From Pedobacter africanus (lineage in GTDB: Bacteria > Bacteroidota > Bacteroidia > Sphingobacteriales > Sphingobacteriaceae): a DNA stretch of 64,000 nt. Under the pieces are notes generated by a model. That model saw only the letters and a list, made by a program, of their open reading frames with translations. It was not told where the DNA came from and did not search any database. Every line of letters begins with the position of its first letter. Positions within the stretch are counted from its first letter, which is position 1. The position numbers and the translations under genes are program-made. The stretch covers positions 1,364,001-1,428,000 of the forward strand of contig NZ_FWXT01000001.1 of NCBI RefSeq assembly GCF_900176535.1, in the 5' to 3' direction. Positions 8,284 through 17,790 of this stretch are shown one piece after another.

Positions 8284-9456
8284 TTATTTACTTACATATA
8301 CTTTACGGTCTTCTACTTTAAAATGCACCCTGCCTGTTGATTCCAACACACTCAGCACTTTTGATATTTTATCAAAACGTGACACCACGCCCCCAAATTT
8401 ATCTGCAGGTTTATCACCCTGGTAAATTACCGTTACGTTGTACCAGCGCTCTACCATTTTCATTACTTCTTCTATAGGCTGGTTTTCGAACATAAATTCG
8501 TTGTTTTTCCAGGCTATGGCTTCATTTACATCTACCTGCTTTACGGTTACCCGCCTATCCAATGATATTTCAGACTGCTGGCCCGGCTTTAACATCAATT
8601 TCCCCTCAATTCTAACCGATCCTTCCAGCAGTGTTGTCTTTATAACCTCAGCATTATAAGCACTGATGTTAAAATGAGTACCCAGCACCTCTACCCGCTG
8701 GCCTTTGCTCTGTACTATAAAACGCTGCCTGGCCCTGGTGCCTTTTATGGTTGTGTAAGCGGGTGCTACTTCAAAATAAGCCTCCCCTGTAAGTTTTACA
8801 ATTCTTTGGAGTTTATTCCTGTAATTTGATAAAAACTCCAATTTACTATCAGCGTTTAACCAAACTTTTGTACCATCCTGCAAAATTATGGAGTAAGTTC
8901 CGCCTTTTGGAGTGGTAAGGGTTTTAAATTCCCCCTCTCTGGCTTCGCCATCTCTCCCCATAGGTGAGAGAGAACCCACCGCACTGCCATCGGTGTATTT
9001 GATATCATCGCCCACAACTACCCCGGTTTTAGCACCGCTTAAGTTTATGGACTTTCCATTGCTGGTTAAAGTAGCGCGGTTGCCACCGGGTGCGATGTCA
9101 TTAGCATAACTTAAGAGATCTCTCCTGTCGTCGAGATGACGGGCGGTGTTATTGGCAGTATAAAACCAAACGCCAAAAGTAATTGCTGCTACCGCAGCCG
9201 CTGCGCCAATAATGCGCGGCCAGAGTTGAATTGTTTTTTTGGCTGGTGTATTCTCTGCTGCAAGTTCATTAAGCAGCTTGTTCAGCATGCGTTTTTTAAT
9301 GGCTTCCGGCGTTGCAGCATCATTTGGCAATACCAGCAAATTATCCAGCTGGCTGGCTTCCCAATGTGCCAGGTATTGCTGCTCTGCCTCGGTTAGCTGC
9401 TTGTTTTTCCACTTGTAAGCAAGCTCCTGTAAATATGCCCTATCAAAGTTATCCAT
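8284..9456 (-). CDS. FecR-type anti-sigma factor (locus A)
   Basis: 390 aa. A short N-terminal cytoplasmic part (about 1-75) binds the sigma factor. One membrane segment (about 82-100, IIGAAAAVAAITFGVWFY) is followed by the periplasmic FecR domain (about 180-280, with the typical TLQDG/TKVWLNADSKLEF and GEAYFEV motifs) and a C-terminal DUF4974-like domain that contacts the STN domain of SusC. It lies between the sigma gene (gap 105 bp) and susC (gap 223 bp). Two short repeat elements are inserted in frame: E2 encodes RHLDDRRDLL just after the membrane segment, and E3 encodes SLSPMGRDGEAREG just before the FecR domain. The FecR of locus C lacks both peptides. Confidence 0.93.
   Translation of the reverse strand: MDNFDRAYLQELAYKWKNKQLTEAEQQYLAHWEASQLDNLLVLPNDAATPEAIKKRMLNKLLNELAAENTPAKKTIQLWPRIIGAAAAVAAITFGVWFYTANNTARHLDDRRDLLSYANDIAPGGNRATLTSNGKSINLSGAKTGVVVGDDIKYTDGSAVGSLSPMGRDGEAREGEFKTLTTPKGGTYSIILQDGTKVWLNADSKLEFLSNYRNKLQRIVKLTGEAYFEVAPAYTTIKGTRARQRFIVQSKGQRVEVLGTHFNISAYNAEVIKTTLLEGSVRIEGKLMLKPGQQSEISLDRRVTVKQVDVNEAIAWKNNEFMFENQPIEEVMKMVERWYNVTVIYQGDKPADKFGGVVSRFDKISKVLSVLESTGRVHFKVEDRKVYVSK
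8931..8977 (-). repeat. Palindromic repeat element E3, in frame inside fecR (locus A)
   Basis: A CCCTCTCTGGCTTCGCC...GGTGAGAGAGAACC segment with CTCTC/GAGAG arms, different from the GTCATCTCG type. On the coding strand it gives LSPMGRDGEAREG, a peptide typical of translated intergenic repeats and absent from the locus C homologue. Confidence 0.6.
9111..9142 (-). repeat. RPE/REP-like palindromic element E2, in frame inside fecR (locus A)
   Basis: Plus strand: AAGAGATCTCTC, loop CTGTCG, TCGAGATGACGG. Nearly identical to E5 (18521-18553) and close to E1 (7649-7677); the loop is one base shorter than in E5, so the left half is read in another frame. Encodes RHLDDRRDLL in the periplasmic linker after the membrane segment. 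Confidence 0.7.
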
Positions 9457-9561
9457 TATTATTTTGCCCTGTTTCCTATATAGACGGCAAAAAAAGCAGC
9501 TACCCTATGTTGGTGTTAAAATATTTTTAAGAAAATGTTTTGTTGGGGTTAATTCAGCCTT

Positions 9562-10152
9562 TTATTGTCCTATCAGCCATAGTGCAATTGGCCCCGCCAG
9601 GGCCAGGTTGCTTCTTATGCCTTTAAAGGCCCTGGAAAGGTGGGCTTCTACAGCTTTTTCAGAAACGTTCAGTTCTGCGGCAATCTGTTTGTTGCTTAGC
9701 CCCTGCTCCCTGCTCATTTGGTATACCACCCGGCATTTATCGGGCAATTGCTGTACAGATTGTGCTATCATATCCATTAATTCCTGTTCCAGCAGGTGCG
9801 CATCGGCCAGGTCGGCATCTGCAATATCAGCATCTACACCGGCCAGGTCTTGCGTGGCCTGCCTTTGCTTACGGTATTGCCCAGCCATTACATCGTAACT
9901 GCGGTAGCGGATGGCCGCAGCCAGGTAGGTGCTTAAACTATATTTAAGCTCCAGCTTTCGCCTTAGCCGCCACAACTTTAAGAAAACATCATGCACACAT
10001 TCTTCGGCCTCTTCCAGGTTTTCGAGCCGGTTTAACGCCACTGCCAGCAGCTTGTCCCAAAACCGGTTATAGATTTCGGTAAAAGCATGCTGGTTGTCTG
10101 TTTTGATGAGCTCAACCAGTTCAGAATCAGTATATGTGCTGTAAGCAGCCAT
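9562..10152 (-). CDS. ECF RNA polymerase sigma factor (locus A)
   Basis: 196 aa, the normal length for the Bacteroidota sigma-70 family that accompanies FecR. Region 2 covers about residues 20-95 (FTEIYNRFWDKLLAVA, then AEECVHDVFLKLW) and region 4 about 130-185 with the helix-turn-helix SNKQIAAELNVSEKAVEAHL. When the periplasmic signal relieves FecR, it should direct RNA polymerase to the susCD promoter. First gene of locus A, divergent from rpn1 with a 281-bp gap. Region 2 to 4 linker is Ala/Asp-rich, as is common. Confidence 0.93.
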   Translation of the reverse strand: MAAYSTYTDSELVELIKTDNQHAFTEIYNRFWDKLLAVALNRLENLEEAEECVHDVFLKLWRLRRKLELKYSLSTYLAAAIRYRSYDVMAGQYRKQRQATQDLAGVDADIADADLADAHLLEQELMDMIAQSVQQLPDKCRVVYQMSREQGLSNKQIAAELNVSEKAVEAHLSRAFKGIRSNLALAGPIALWLIGQ

Positions 10153-10433
10153 TGGTGTTACCCCCCTTATATAAAATTAACTATTTTTTAGTAAAACTAG
10201 ATAAGTTGAAGTTAAAAACCACACATCTAAAGTTGACAATCAGTTGGTTTAGTTCAAAAACTGCGTCTAACCATTAAAAAACAAGATATTTTATACAAAA
10301 TAAATTTAGCGCACAGTAGTGTGCGGAAAGAAGGAAAGCCCAATTAGCACGTTATCAATAAATTTTACTTTTTTTACCAACGTATAGGTCAACTTGCTGT
10401 AGTTTGTTCTCATTTGAACTAAACCCAATTACA

Positions 10434-11285
10434 ATGACAACAACAACCAGCCGCTATATCGACCCCTTAACAGACTATGGTTTTAAACGCCTGTTTGGCA
10501 GTGAGCCAGACAAAGACATCATGATTGATTTTTTAAACGCCCTGTTTGAGGGCGAAAAAGTCATAGCCGACATTAGCTACAGCCCTACGGAATACAGTGG
10601 CGAAGATGCAAAAGAGAAAAAGGTGCTTTTTGATTTAACTTGTACCGGTGCCGATGGCGAGAAATTTATAATCGAAATGCAGCGTGCCGATCAGGAGTTT
10701 TTTAGGGACAGGTGTGTATTTTACATGTCCCGGCTTATCAGTGGACAGCTGCCAAAAGGCACATCTAACTGGGATGTTCCGCTTAAAGAAGTTTACCTGA
10801 TCGGCATTATGGAGTTCCAGTTTAATAACATTAACAGCAATTACCTGCACAACATTGCATTGATGAACAAAGAAACCGGTAAGGTTTTTTACAAAGGAAT
10901 GGGCTATAAGTTCTTAGAATTGCCTAATTTTGATAAAAAGAAACACGAACTGGTAACACATCTGGACAAATGGTTTTACCTTTTAAAGAACCTGAGCCGT
11001 CTGGATAAGATCCCTGATTTTCTGGACAAAAGAGTGTTCCAGAAAGTATTTAAAATTGCGGAAATGAGTAAGATGACTAAAGAAGAACGTGAATTGTACC
11101 ACTCAGATGTGAAAGCAAAATCTGACTGGAATGCCGGTATTCGTTACGCAGAGAAAAAGGCAGAGGAAAAGGGCAGACTTCAAGAGAAATTGGAAATGGC
11201 CCGTAAAATGCTTGCTGATGGTGAGCCAATAGCGAAGATTGTTAAATATACTGAGCTTTCTGCCGAAGAAATAAAAAAGCTATAA
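10434..11285 (+). CDS. Rpn family recombination-promoting nuclease / putative transposase (Rpn1)
   Basis: 283 aa from the ATG at 10434, chosen over an upstream in-frame ATG (10404) because homologous loci start at the Thr-rich segment. PD-(D/E)XK nuclease fold: RYIDPLTDYGFKRLFG at 7-22, then FDLTC with Asp67 and FIIEMQ with Glu81-x-Gln83, so the third catalytic position is Gln, as usual in this family. The C-terminus has a coiled, charged helix (about 240-262) and a small helical tail DGEPIAKIVKYTELSAEEIKKL-like. Rpn proteins are DNA endonucleases linked to RecA-independent recombination and to phage defence. It sits alone, opposite to loci A and B, with its own terminator. An in-frame ATG at 11064 could start a 73-aa C-terminal product. 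Confidence 0.9.
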   Translation: MTTTTSRYIDPLTDYGFKRLFGSEPDKDIMIDFLNALFEGEKVIADISYSPTEYSGEDAKEKKVLFDLTCTGADGEKFIIEMQRADQEFFRDRCVFYMSRLISGQLPKGTSNWDVPLKEVYLIGIMEFQFNNINSNYLHNIALMNKETGKVFYKGMGYKFLELPNFDKKKHELVTHLDKWFYLLKNLSRLDKIPDFLDKRVFQKVFKIAEMSKMTKEERELYHSDVKAKSDWNAGIRYAEKKAEEKGRLQEKLEMARKMLADGEPIAKIVKYTELSAEEIKKL

Positions 11286-11294
11286 AACTTACAG

Positions 11295-11316
11295 CCCTGG
11301 AAATTCCAGGGTTTTT
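11295..11316 (+). terminator. Intrinsic terminator of rpn1
   Basis: CCCTGGAA and TTCCAGGG pair perfectly around a single A (the real loop is AAAT-like), followed by five T. It starts 9 bp after the rpn1 stop codon. Confidence 0.75.
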
Positions 11317-11343
11317 ACCTGGCTGCATTGGCACAAAGCACAG

Positions 11344-11374
11344 AAAAAAGATCAAGGGCGGTTAACCCCGCCCT
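11344..11374 (-). terminator. Intrinsic terminator of the locus B operon
   Basis: On the minus strand AGGGCGG pairs with CCGCCCT (7 bp, 6-nt loop), followed by TTGATCTTTTTTC. It lies 18 bp downstream of the last locus B gene. Confidence 0.7.
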
Positions 11375-11391
11375 ATAACCTTCTTACCGAA

Positions 11392-12591
11392 TTATTTTTT
11401 AAAAACTTCGGCCAGTTTCTTTTCCAGGTTCAGGCCCCTTAAATCGTAGGCAATGATCTCCCCTTCGGGGTTGATCAGCAAACTTGAAGGGATTCCCTGT
11501 ATCTTATAAATTTTTGCTGCTTCATTTTCAAAACCCTTAAGCGCACTGATCTGCGTCCAGGGCATGGCATCCTCTTCAACTGCCTTTAACCAGGCTTCTT
11601 TTTTATCATCAAACGATACGCCCAATACCTCCAGGCCAGCACCTTTGTACAACTTATAGGCCTTCAGTACATTGGGGTTCTCTGCCCGGCAGGGGCCGCA
11701 CCAGGAAGCCCAGAAGTCAACAAACACATATTTTCCGCGGTAGTCATTTAAGCTTACCGCCTTGCCATCGGCAGTATGCTGTACAAAATTTACGGCCTTT
11801 ACATTGGCTTTCTTTTTTTCCAGCACTTCGGTTAAGCTATATTTAACAGATTCGGCCAGCGTTTTTGTTTTCAGGGCCGGCGCAAGCTGGCCATAAGCCT
11901 CTTTTACCAGTAGCGCGTCCCGCTGCAGCTTTGCATCTTCTATTCTTCTAGACCTTTTGTCGGCACCAGAAAACACACTGTTCAGGGCTACCAGGGCATA
12001 AAACTTTGCCGGGTTTCTTTTGGCAAACAACACACATTGTTTGGAATAGGCGGCTTCGGCTGCATAAAGCCCGTTTAACACCTGCACATCTTTAGAAAGT
12101 TTCCATGCGGTATTCAAACTGTCCATTTGTTGTTTTTCCGTTTTTACAAAGGTTTCGAACAACCTTCTTTCCAATTCAAGTTTTGAAGGTGCTATCACTG
12201 CATTGGCCAGCAAATCAGCTGAACTGATCCGGTTGGCGCCATTGTCTACATACATGACCAGCTTGTCCATATGGTCCAGCGTTTCATCAATAGCATAAGA
12301 GCTGTTCATCAGGGCCGAAAGGCTTTTGCCCTCAGGGCTCAGCACCATTTCTACACTTAAAGGCTGTTTCAGCTGGATTCCCCTGTAGCTAAAGTTACCG
12401 TCTTTCAGTGTAACGGTATCCTTTACCATTTTTTGTTTTTCATACAGGTAATAACTGATATATATTTTGGCCGGCGCATTAAGCCTGCCTATTTTGCCCG
12501 ATAGGGTAAACACCTGCTGGGCAAAGCCCAGTACAGGTAAAAATAAGGCAAAAGCAAGGCCTGCCCACGTCATTTTTGTGGTTTTCATCAT
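11392..12591 (-). CDS. TlpA-like thiol-disulfide oxidoreductase with N-terminal DUF4369-like domain (locus B)
   Basis: 399 aa. Signal peptide about 1-24 (ends LGFAQ), a beta-rich DUF4369-type domain (about 27-125), a helical linker, and a C-terminal AhpC/TlpA thioredoxin domain with WASWCGPC near residue 297 and the cis-Pro context IQGIPSSLLINPEG. This is the standard Bacteroidota periplasmic thioredoxin layout. Last gene of locus B, 20 bp after SusD, followed by a hairpin terminator. Two Met codons in tandem at the start make the exact first residue uncertain by one. Confidence 0.9.
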   Translation of the reverse strand: MMKTTKMTWAGLAFALFLPVLGFAQQVFTLSGKIGRLNAPAKIYISYYLYEKQKMVKDTVTLKDGNFSYRGIQLKQPLSVEMVLSPEGKSLSALMNSSYAIDETLDHMDKLVMYVDNGANRISSADLLANAVIAPSKLELERRLFETFVKTEKQQMDSLNTAWKLSKDVQVLNGLYAAEAAYSKQCVLFAKRNPAKFYALVALNSVFSGADKRSRRIEDAKLQRDALLVKEAYGQLAPALKTKTLAESVKYSLTEVLEKKKANVKAVNFVQHTADGKAVSLNDYRGKYVFVDFWASWCGPCRAENPNVLKAYKLYKGAGLEVLGVSFDDKKEAWLKAVEEDAMPWTQISALKGFENEAAKIYKIQGIPSSLLINPEGEIIAYDLRGLNLEKKLAEVFKK

Positions 12592-12611
12592 CGTATAAAT
12601 TAAGGTTAAGG

Positions 12612-13961
12612 TTATTTTTTGTTCAAAGGCATGCCCGCGTTAAAACTCTGTACCATTAAGGGGATCTGGAAAGTATAACCCGCACTGCCCGGGCTTAAAC
12701 TGGTTAACACTGCAGTGCCGCTTTTATCCATCCGCGCAACAGCAGGCATCCGGCCTTCTTTATCCAGCCGTTTCATGTCTATCCAGCGTACCCCTTTAAA
12801 GGCCAGTTCCCGCCTGCGTTCATCAAGCACGGCCCTTATGGCCGCTTCGGTATTTACCGCTGTAAGCGCAACATATTTATCGGTTGCAAAACGCTTTTTA
12901 CGGATCACGTTGTTTACAATATCCAGCGCATCGTTAATACGCCCGGCACGCGCCAGGCATTCGGCCTTGTTTAAGTAAATTTCTGCATAGGTAATGCCCC
13001 TGTTGGGGTTATACAGCTGCTGGCTGCCATAGTTATAGCTGCCATCGGTCCGCCTGCTGGCCAGCAGCCTTATCCTTAAATCGTTGTTCAGGTCAAATTT
13101 GCTCAGCAATTCATCCGAATACCGGAACGATGTATTGTTGCAGTACCTTACAAAAAGCTCTTCCGGGCTGCTATTGGTAGCCGGCAGCTGTGCACCTGCA
13201 TACTGGCCATAGTCCAGTATAGCTGCTTTGCCGTTGCCCAATGCCAGATCTGCATATTTTAAGGCATTTTCGTAATCCATCATACTCATATACAAGCGGC
13301 TCAGCAGCCCATAAGCCACATACCTGGTAACCCGTGTATTGTTTACGTTGCTTTCCGGAAGCTCCGGAACTGCGGTAAGCAGATCTGCCAGTAACCGATC
13401 ATACTGGGCCTGTAAAACCGGCCTTTCCGGTACTGCATCGCTCACATCTGTACTGGTTACATAAGGCACGCCAAAATCGGCCCCGGCAGTGGTTTTGCCA
13501 TAAGCAGGCGCAAAAAATGAAATCAGGTGCTGGTAATTGTAAACCTTGGCTACCACAGCTTCGGCATACAATTGCCTGCGCTGCTGCTCCGTGCCATCGG
13601 TAGCATTCAGCACCCCTTCTGTTACCACATTTAAATTGGCAATCTGCCGGTAAACATCGGCCCACAAATCGGGCCTCACGCTGGTGTTGTTAATGTACTC
13701 GTACCAGAAGTAGGCATTGCCTTTGGGCGATGACTGGCTTTGCAGGCTAAAGGAAGGGTCGCTCAGGTCATCCGTTGGGTAAATGATCAGGTTATTGAGC
13801 CCAAATGGGTTTACAACAGCAGTAGCATTCAGCAAACCTTCAAAATCGCTCAGGGTTTCGGCAATAATTACCCCTTTGGGCTTTACGTCCAGAAATTTTT
13901 TACAGGAGGTGGCCAGCAGTAAAGGAATGGCCAGCAGAATGATATATTTTAAAAGTTTCAT
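12612..13961 (-). CDS. SusD/RagB family lipoprotein (locus B)
   Basis: 449 aa. Lipoprotein signal with lipobox LATSC at about 16-20. SusD-like N-terminal domain and the C-terminal signature AVLDERRRELAFKGVRWIDMKRL. Cell-surface partner of the SusC encoded 12 bp upstream. Substrate unknown; no glycosidase is encoded nearby in this locus. Confidence 0.93.
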   Translation of the reverse strand: MKLLKYIILLAIPLLLATSCKKFLDVKPKGVIIAETLSDFEGLLNATAVVNPFGLNNLIIYPTDDLSDPSFSLQSQSSPKGNAYFWYEYINNTSVRPDLWADVYRQIANLNVVTEGVLNATDGTEQQRRQLYAEAVVAKVYNYQHLISFFAPAYGKTTAGADFGVPYVTSTDVSDAVPERPVLQAQYDRLLADLLTAVPELPESNVNNTRVTRYVAYGLLSRLYMSMMDYENALKYADLALGNGKAAILDYGQYAGAQLPATNSSPEELFVRYCNNTSFRYSDELLSKFDLNNDLRIRLLASRRTDGSYNYGSQQLYNPNRGITYAEIYLNKAECLARAGRINDALDIVNNVIRKKRFATDKYVALTAVNTEAAIRAVLDERRRELAFKGVRWIDMKRLDKEGRMPAVARMDKSGTAVLTSLSPGSAGYTFQIPLMVQSFNAGMPLNKK

Positions 13962-13973
13962 GTCTGTTTGGTG

Positions 13974-16900
13974 TTAAAAGTTGGTGGATAATGAAAAGGT
14001 AAATGCCGGAACCACGGGTAAGCCCCTGCTACCCGAAATATAACTCAGGGTTTCAGGATCGATATCGTTTCCGCTGAACACATATTTGGCCGGATTTTGC
14101 ACCTGTAAGATCAGCCGGGTTTGCTGCAGCCCCATTCTCCGGCTGATTTCGTTTTTAAGGTTATAGGTCAGCGTAACGTTTCTGAGTGCCAGGTAATCCA
14201 TTTTTCTTACAAACTGGCTGGCCTTATCGTATCCGGTCCGCGTATTGATGTATCCCGGCGTACCAAAGGCGCCGCCAAAACCAGGGATGTTCGTATGGGC
14301 TTCATCGCCCGGCTGCCTCCAGAAATCCTGGATCCCGTTCAAAGGCCGGTCACTAAAAATAGAAGGCGGGGCAATCAGTGCTACATGGCCCCCGTAATAC
14401 ATCAGCAGCGCTGATAAGCTAAAGCTGCCCAGGCTAAACTGGTTGTTAAAGCCCAATGCATATTTAGGGTCGTTAACCCCCGCAAACTTTAATGCACTTA
14501 AAGGCACATCTACCTGCGGGCTAAAACTCAGGATAACCAGATTGCCCTGCTCATCGCGCACCATGGGCTGCCCATCGGCATTTAAGCCTGCATAATCCAG
14601 TACCAGCACCGAATTCATCGGATGGCCTTCAATGTTCTCTGCCCCACCGGCCCTGGTGAAATTAAAGAACCCGCGGTAGGTGTTCCGCACTTTTAGCACC
14701 CTGCTGCTGTTAAATGAACCGGTTAACTGGGTTTTCCATGAAAACTTGCCTTGTTTGATATTTACACTCGACAGGTTTAAATCAACTCCCCGGTTTTCAA
14801 TTGATGCATTATTGGTAAGCAGGTTCGAATAGCCCCTGGTAGGGTCTGATTCAATATCTGAAAAAATATCTGTTCCCCTTTTGATGTAATAATCTACCGC
14901 GCCGGACAGCCGCCCGCCCAGCACTGAAAAATCTATCCCAGCGTTTAAGTTAAGTGTCTTTTCCCAGCGCAGGGCCTTATTTTTTGGCGCAAGGATGCTG
15001 TAACCGATTAAAGGGTTTTGAGGGTAGTTGTTTACCGCAGCCGACAGGATATTAAAAGGCCCACTGCCCTTTTTGATATTGCCGTTGTAACCGGCAGCAA
15101 GCCTCAGCTTCAGCTCATCAATCCAGCCCGCAGCCTTCATAAAATCCTCGTTCCGCAGGTTCCAGGAAAGCCCTGCAGACCATAATGGCGTGTAGCGGAA
15201 TTTAGGGTCGGTACCAAAAAGGTTAGACTGGTCTATCCTGAGGCTGCCCGTAACACTATAGCGCTGCTTATAGGTATAGGCCCCGTTGGCATAATAAGAA
15301 AAGAACCGGTCATCGCTAAAGGTCTCGTTAAAAAATTCCTCAAAGCGGGTTTGATCAAATGCAAAGCCGCTTAGCCCGGAAACAATTTCGTTCATATAAT
15401 CCGGAAAGTAATTGCCATTGCCCAGCAGGCCCAGATCGGCAGGTTTAACGGTAAGGGTATTGTTGTTGTAACCAAACACAGTGGCCAGCCTGTTGGCACC
15501 GGTATATTTTCTTTGTTCTATACCCCCAAGCAAGCTAAGGTCGTGCATGCCGGCCAGCAACTTATTGTAGTTTAGCTGGGCACGCAAGGTGTAAGCCGTA
15601 ACATCGTTATCGTAATTCTTTTTTACACCACCCTGCGGCATGCTAAATACCGGTTTTCCGGTAAGCGGGTCTTTTTTCGCAAAATAATTGAGCATCAGGC
15701 GGGTCTGGTAAGCCTTTTCGGATGCCAGGTCTGTAATTTTCTGCTCTTCCTTTTCATACACCCCGCCCAGTTCCAGGTTCAGGCCCTCTATAAGTTTAAA
15801 CTTCAGGTTTCCCTGTATACGGTAAGCACTGGATTTTGTTGTGTTACCCGATTCGAACAATTCCTGGTAAGGGTAATACATTTCGTCGTAAAGCCCCAGG
15901 GCCATGTTTTCCTGGTTACGCGCTGCACTAATGGTTCCGTAGCTTTGCCCAAAACCATAATAGGCCTCGTTAAAAGGTGCAAAATAGGTGGCCAGCGCCT
16001 TGCCATCGGCATCTAAAAACCGCTGGTAAGGTTTTAGCTGAAAATAGTCGGGTATAACCGACTGTTTTGCGGTAGATACCGCATACACGGTCTGCACATC
16101 CAGGTTCAGCCGCTTAGAGAACTCAAAAGTTCCCCGGTAATTGATACTGGTTTTATCGAAACCCGAAAAACGGGAAAGCCCTTTATTGTCCTGGCGGTTG
16201 ATGCCCAAAAAATAGGTAGCGCTGGCCCCGCCCCCGCTTACATTCAGGTCATAGCTTTGAAAAAGCTGGTTTTGAAGAAACAGCTTTTTGTAGTCAGCGG
16301 TATTGTCGTAAGCCGCCAGCTCATTGTATAATTTATCGGCTTCCTGCTGGATAATTTTACCATTGTATAAATCGTCGGTAATGCTGTACACAGGGGTATA
16401 GGTGCCATTAAGCATGTCAATAAAATCTTTAGACATGCCATTGGCCTCAAAATCGTTTCTGGCTACAGCACTTTCAAAATCAATAAAATCCCGGCCTTTT
16501 AACAGGTTCAGCTTATTGTAATCGGGCCGGGGCTTATAGGTAAATGCCGTAGTAAAATTAACTGCGGCACGGCCTAAAACGCCTTTCCGGGTATTGATGA
16601 CCACCACACCATTTGAAGCCCTGACACCATAAATTGCTGCCGAAGCCGCATCTTTTAGTACCGTTACCGATTCGATATCGTAAGGGTTAATGGCTTCAAT
16701 ATCAATCTCTGTAGGGTAGCCGTTTAATACTATGAGCGGTTTTTTGATGGCCTGGAAGGTAGAAATACCCCTGATGGTGAAAGGGCTGGTGTTGTTAGGG
16801 TCGGCCCAGGCATTGCGCGATTGGTTAACATTAAGCATAAGCCCGGCCAAACGCCCTTCCAGGTTATCGGTAATGTTGCCCGCAGCAGGTACGCTTTGCT

Positions 16901-17624
16901 GGTAGGTACTTCGGTCTATGGTAGCGTATGCGCCGGTTAACTGCGATTTTTTCAGGGTCTGGTAACCGGTAGAGATGATAGATACCTGCTCCAGGCTTTG
17001 TTCGGCAGGCTTTAAATTAATGGTTAGGTAAGCCGCCCCTGCCGCAACTTCCTGCTCCTGATAGCCCAGGTAAGTAACAACAAGTACCGCGTTTTCGGGC
17101 ACATCGTTTAATGCAAACTCGCCCTTATGGTTGGAAAGCACTACTTTGCCTGTGCCTTTTACTTTTATGGTGGCCCCGGGCAGGGCTTTCCCTTCTTCAT
17201 CTTTAACTACTCCTTTTACCTCCAATAGCCTTAAAAAGTTCATTACACGCTCCATAAGCGTCTTTTCCTTTTGCTGTATTACAATGGTATTGTCTTGTAT
17301 GGTATAGCTCAGGCCGCTTCCTTCCAGGCATTTGCCAATTACCTGTTCCAGCGGTGTGTCTTTAAATTCGGCATGTATGGGCGCTGTTTTTTTCAGCACA
17401 TCACGTTCCCAGAAAATATGGTATCCCGTTTGCCTGCGGATTTCCTTAAAAACCTGGTTAAGTGTGGCATTTTTTTGAGATAAAGTAATTTTCTGCGCAA
17501 AACTTGTTGCACTAACCTGCATTACAGTAAGGAACAATAAAAAGGTAGTTATTCGCATAGCCAGCAGAATTTTGGGCATGCAGCCTGGCATCCCCTTAAA
17601 GGTTCTGATAAAATTTATATACAT
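13974..17624 (-). CDS. SusC/RagA TonB-dependent transporter with STN domain (locus B)
   Basis: 1216 aa. Signal segment ending SATSFAQ (about 38-44), STN domain (about 46-118), CarboxypepD_reg-like domain (about 135-215, VVKDEEGKALPGATIKVKG), plug with the motif LKDAASAAIYGVRASNGVVVI, and a barrel ending FTFSLSTNF. It carries out TonB-powered import across the outer membrane and signals to FecR through STN. GC-rich throughout, unlike most of the locus A transporter. A promoter-like box of opposite strand lies a few bases upstream of the start codon. Confidence 0.95.
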   Translation of the reverse strand: MYINFIRTFKGMPGCMPKILLAMRITTFLLFLTVMQVSATSFAQKITLSQKNATLNQVFKEIRRQTGYHIFWERDVLKKTAPIHAEFKDTPLEQVIGKCLEGSGLSYTIQDNTIVIQQKEKTLMERVMNFLRLLEVKGVVKDEEGKALPGATIKVKGTGKVVLSNHKGEFALNDVPENAVLVVTYLGYQEQEVAAGAAYLTINLKPAEQSLEQVSIISTGYQTLKKSQLTGAYATIDRSTYQQSVPAAGNITDNLEGRLAGLMLNVNQSRNAWADPNNTSPFTIRGISTFQAIKKPLIVLNGYPTEIDIEAINPYDIESVTVLKDAASAAIYGVRASNGVVVINTRKGVLGRAAVNFTTAFTYKPRPDYNKLNLLKGRDFIDFESAVARNDFEANGMSKDFIDMLNGTYTPVYSITDDLYNGKIIQQEADKLYNELAAYDNTADYKKLFLQNQLFQSYDLNVSGGGASATYFLGINRQDNKGLSRFSGFDKTSINYRGTFEFSKRLNLDVQTVYAVSTAKQSVIPDYFQLKPYQRFLDADGKALATYFAPFNEAYYGFGQSYGTISAARNQENMALGLYDEMYYPYQELFESGNTTKSSAYRIQGNLKFKLIEGLNLELGGVYEKEEQKITDLASEKAYQTRLMLNYFAKKDPLTGKPVFSMPQGGVKKNYDNDVTAYTLRAQLNYNKLLAGMHDLSLLGGIEQRKYTGANRLATVFGYNNNTLTVKPADLGLLGNGNYFPDYMNEIVSGLSGFAFDQTRFEEFFNETFSDDRFFSYYANGAYTYKQRYSVTGSLRIDQSNLFGTDPKFRYTPLWSAGLSWNLRNEDFMKAAGWIDELKLRLAAGYNGNIKKGSGPFNILSAAVNNYPQNPLIGYSILAPKNKALRWEKTLNLNAGIDFSVLGGRLSGAVDYYIKRGTDIFSDIESDPTRGYSNLLTNNASIENRGVDLNLSSVNIKQGKFSWKTQLTGSFNSSRVLKVRNTYRGFFNFTRAGGAENIEGHPMNSVLVLDYAGLNADGQPMVRDEQGNLVILSFSPQVDVPLSALKFAGVNDPKYALGFNNQFSLGSFSLSALLMYYGGHVALIAPPSIFSDRPLNGIQDFWRQPGDEAHTNIPGFGGAFGTPGYINTRTGYDKASQFVRKMDYLALRNVTLTYNLKNEISRRMGLQQTRLILQVQNPAKYVFSGNDIDPETLSYISGSRGLPVVPAFTFSLSTNF

Positions 17625-17641
17625 TTGATTGGTTTGTGGTT

Positions 17642-17721
17642 TAATTGATAATCCTCGAAAGTTTATGAATGATAGCCCAGGCCATTTACAGCATCAGATA
17701 GCCGTCTGGTGCTGTTTTTTT
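17642..17721 (+). ncRNA. Candidate cis-antisense small RNA opposite the susC leader (locus B)
   Basis: Between FecR and SusC, CAGCATCAGA (17689-17698) pairs with TCTGGTGCTG (17705-17714; one G-U), followed by seven T on the plus strand. A one-mismatch -7 box, TTGGTTTG, lies at 17629-17636. This would give about 80 nt antisense to the susC leader, the same layout as loci A and C. Not proven to be transcribed. Confidence 0.45.
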
Positions 17722-17790
17722 GGATGTATGGGCCCATTTGTTTTTTTATGGATCTTTGATGTAGCAGTTTCTCATGTTCGTTTGTTTAGG

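Noticed and set aside
11064..11285. Separate small gene at the 3' end of rpn1
   Set aside because: Same frame as the full gene; an internal product is possible and listed as a finding, but there is no evidence for an independent gene.
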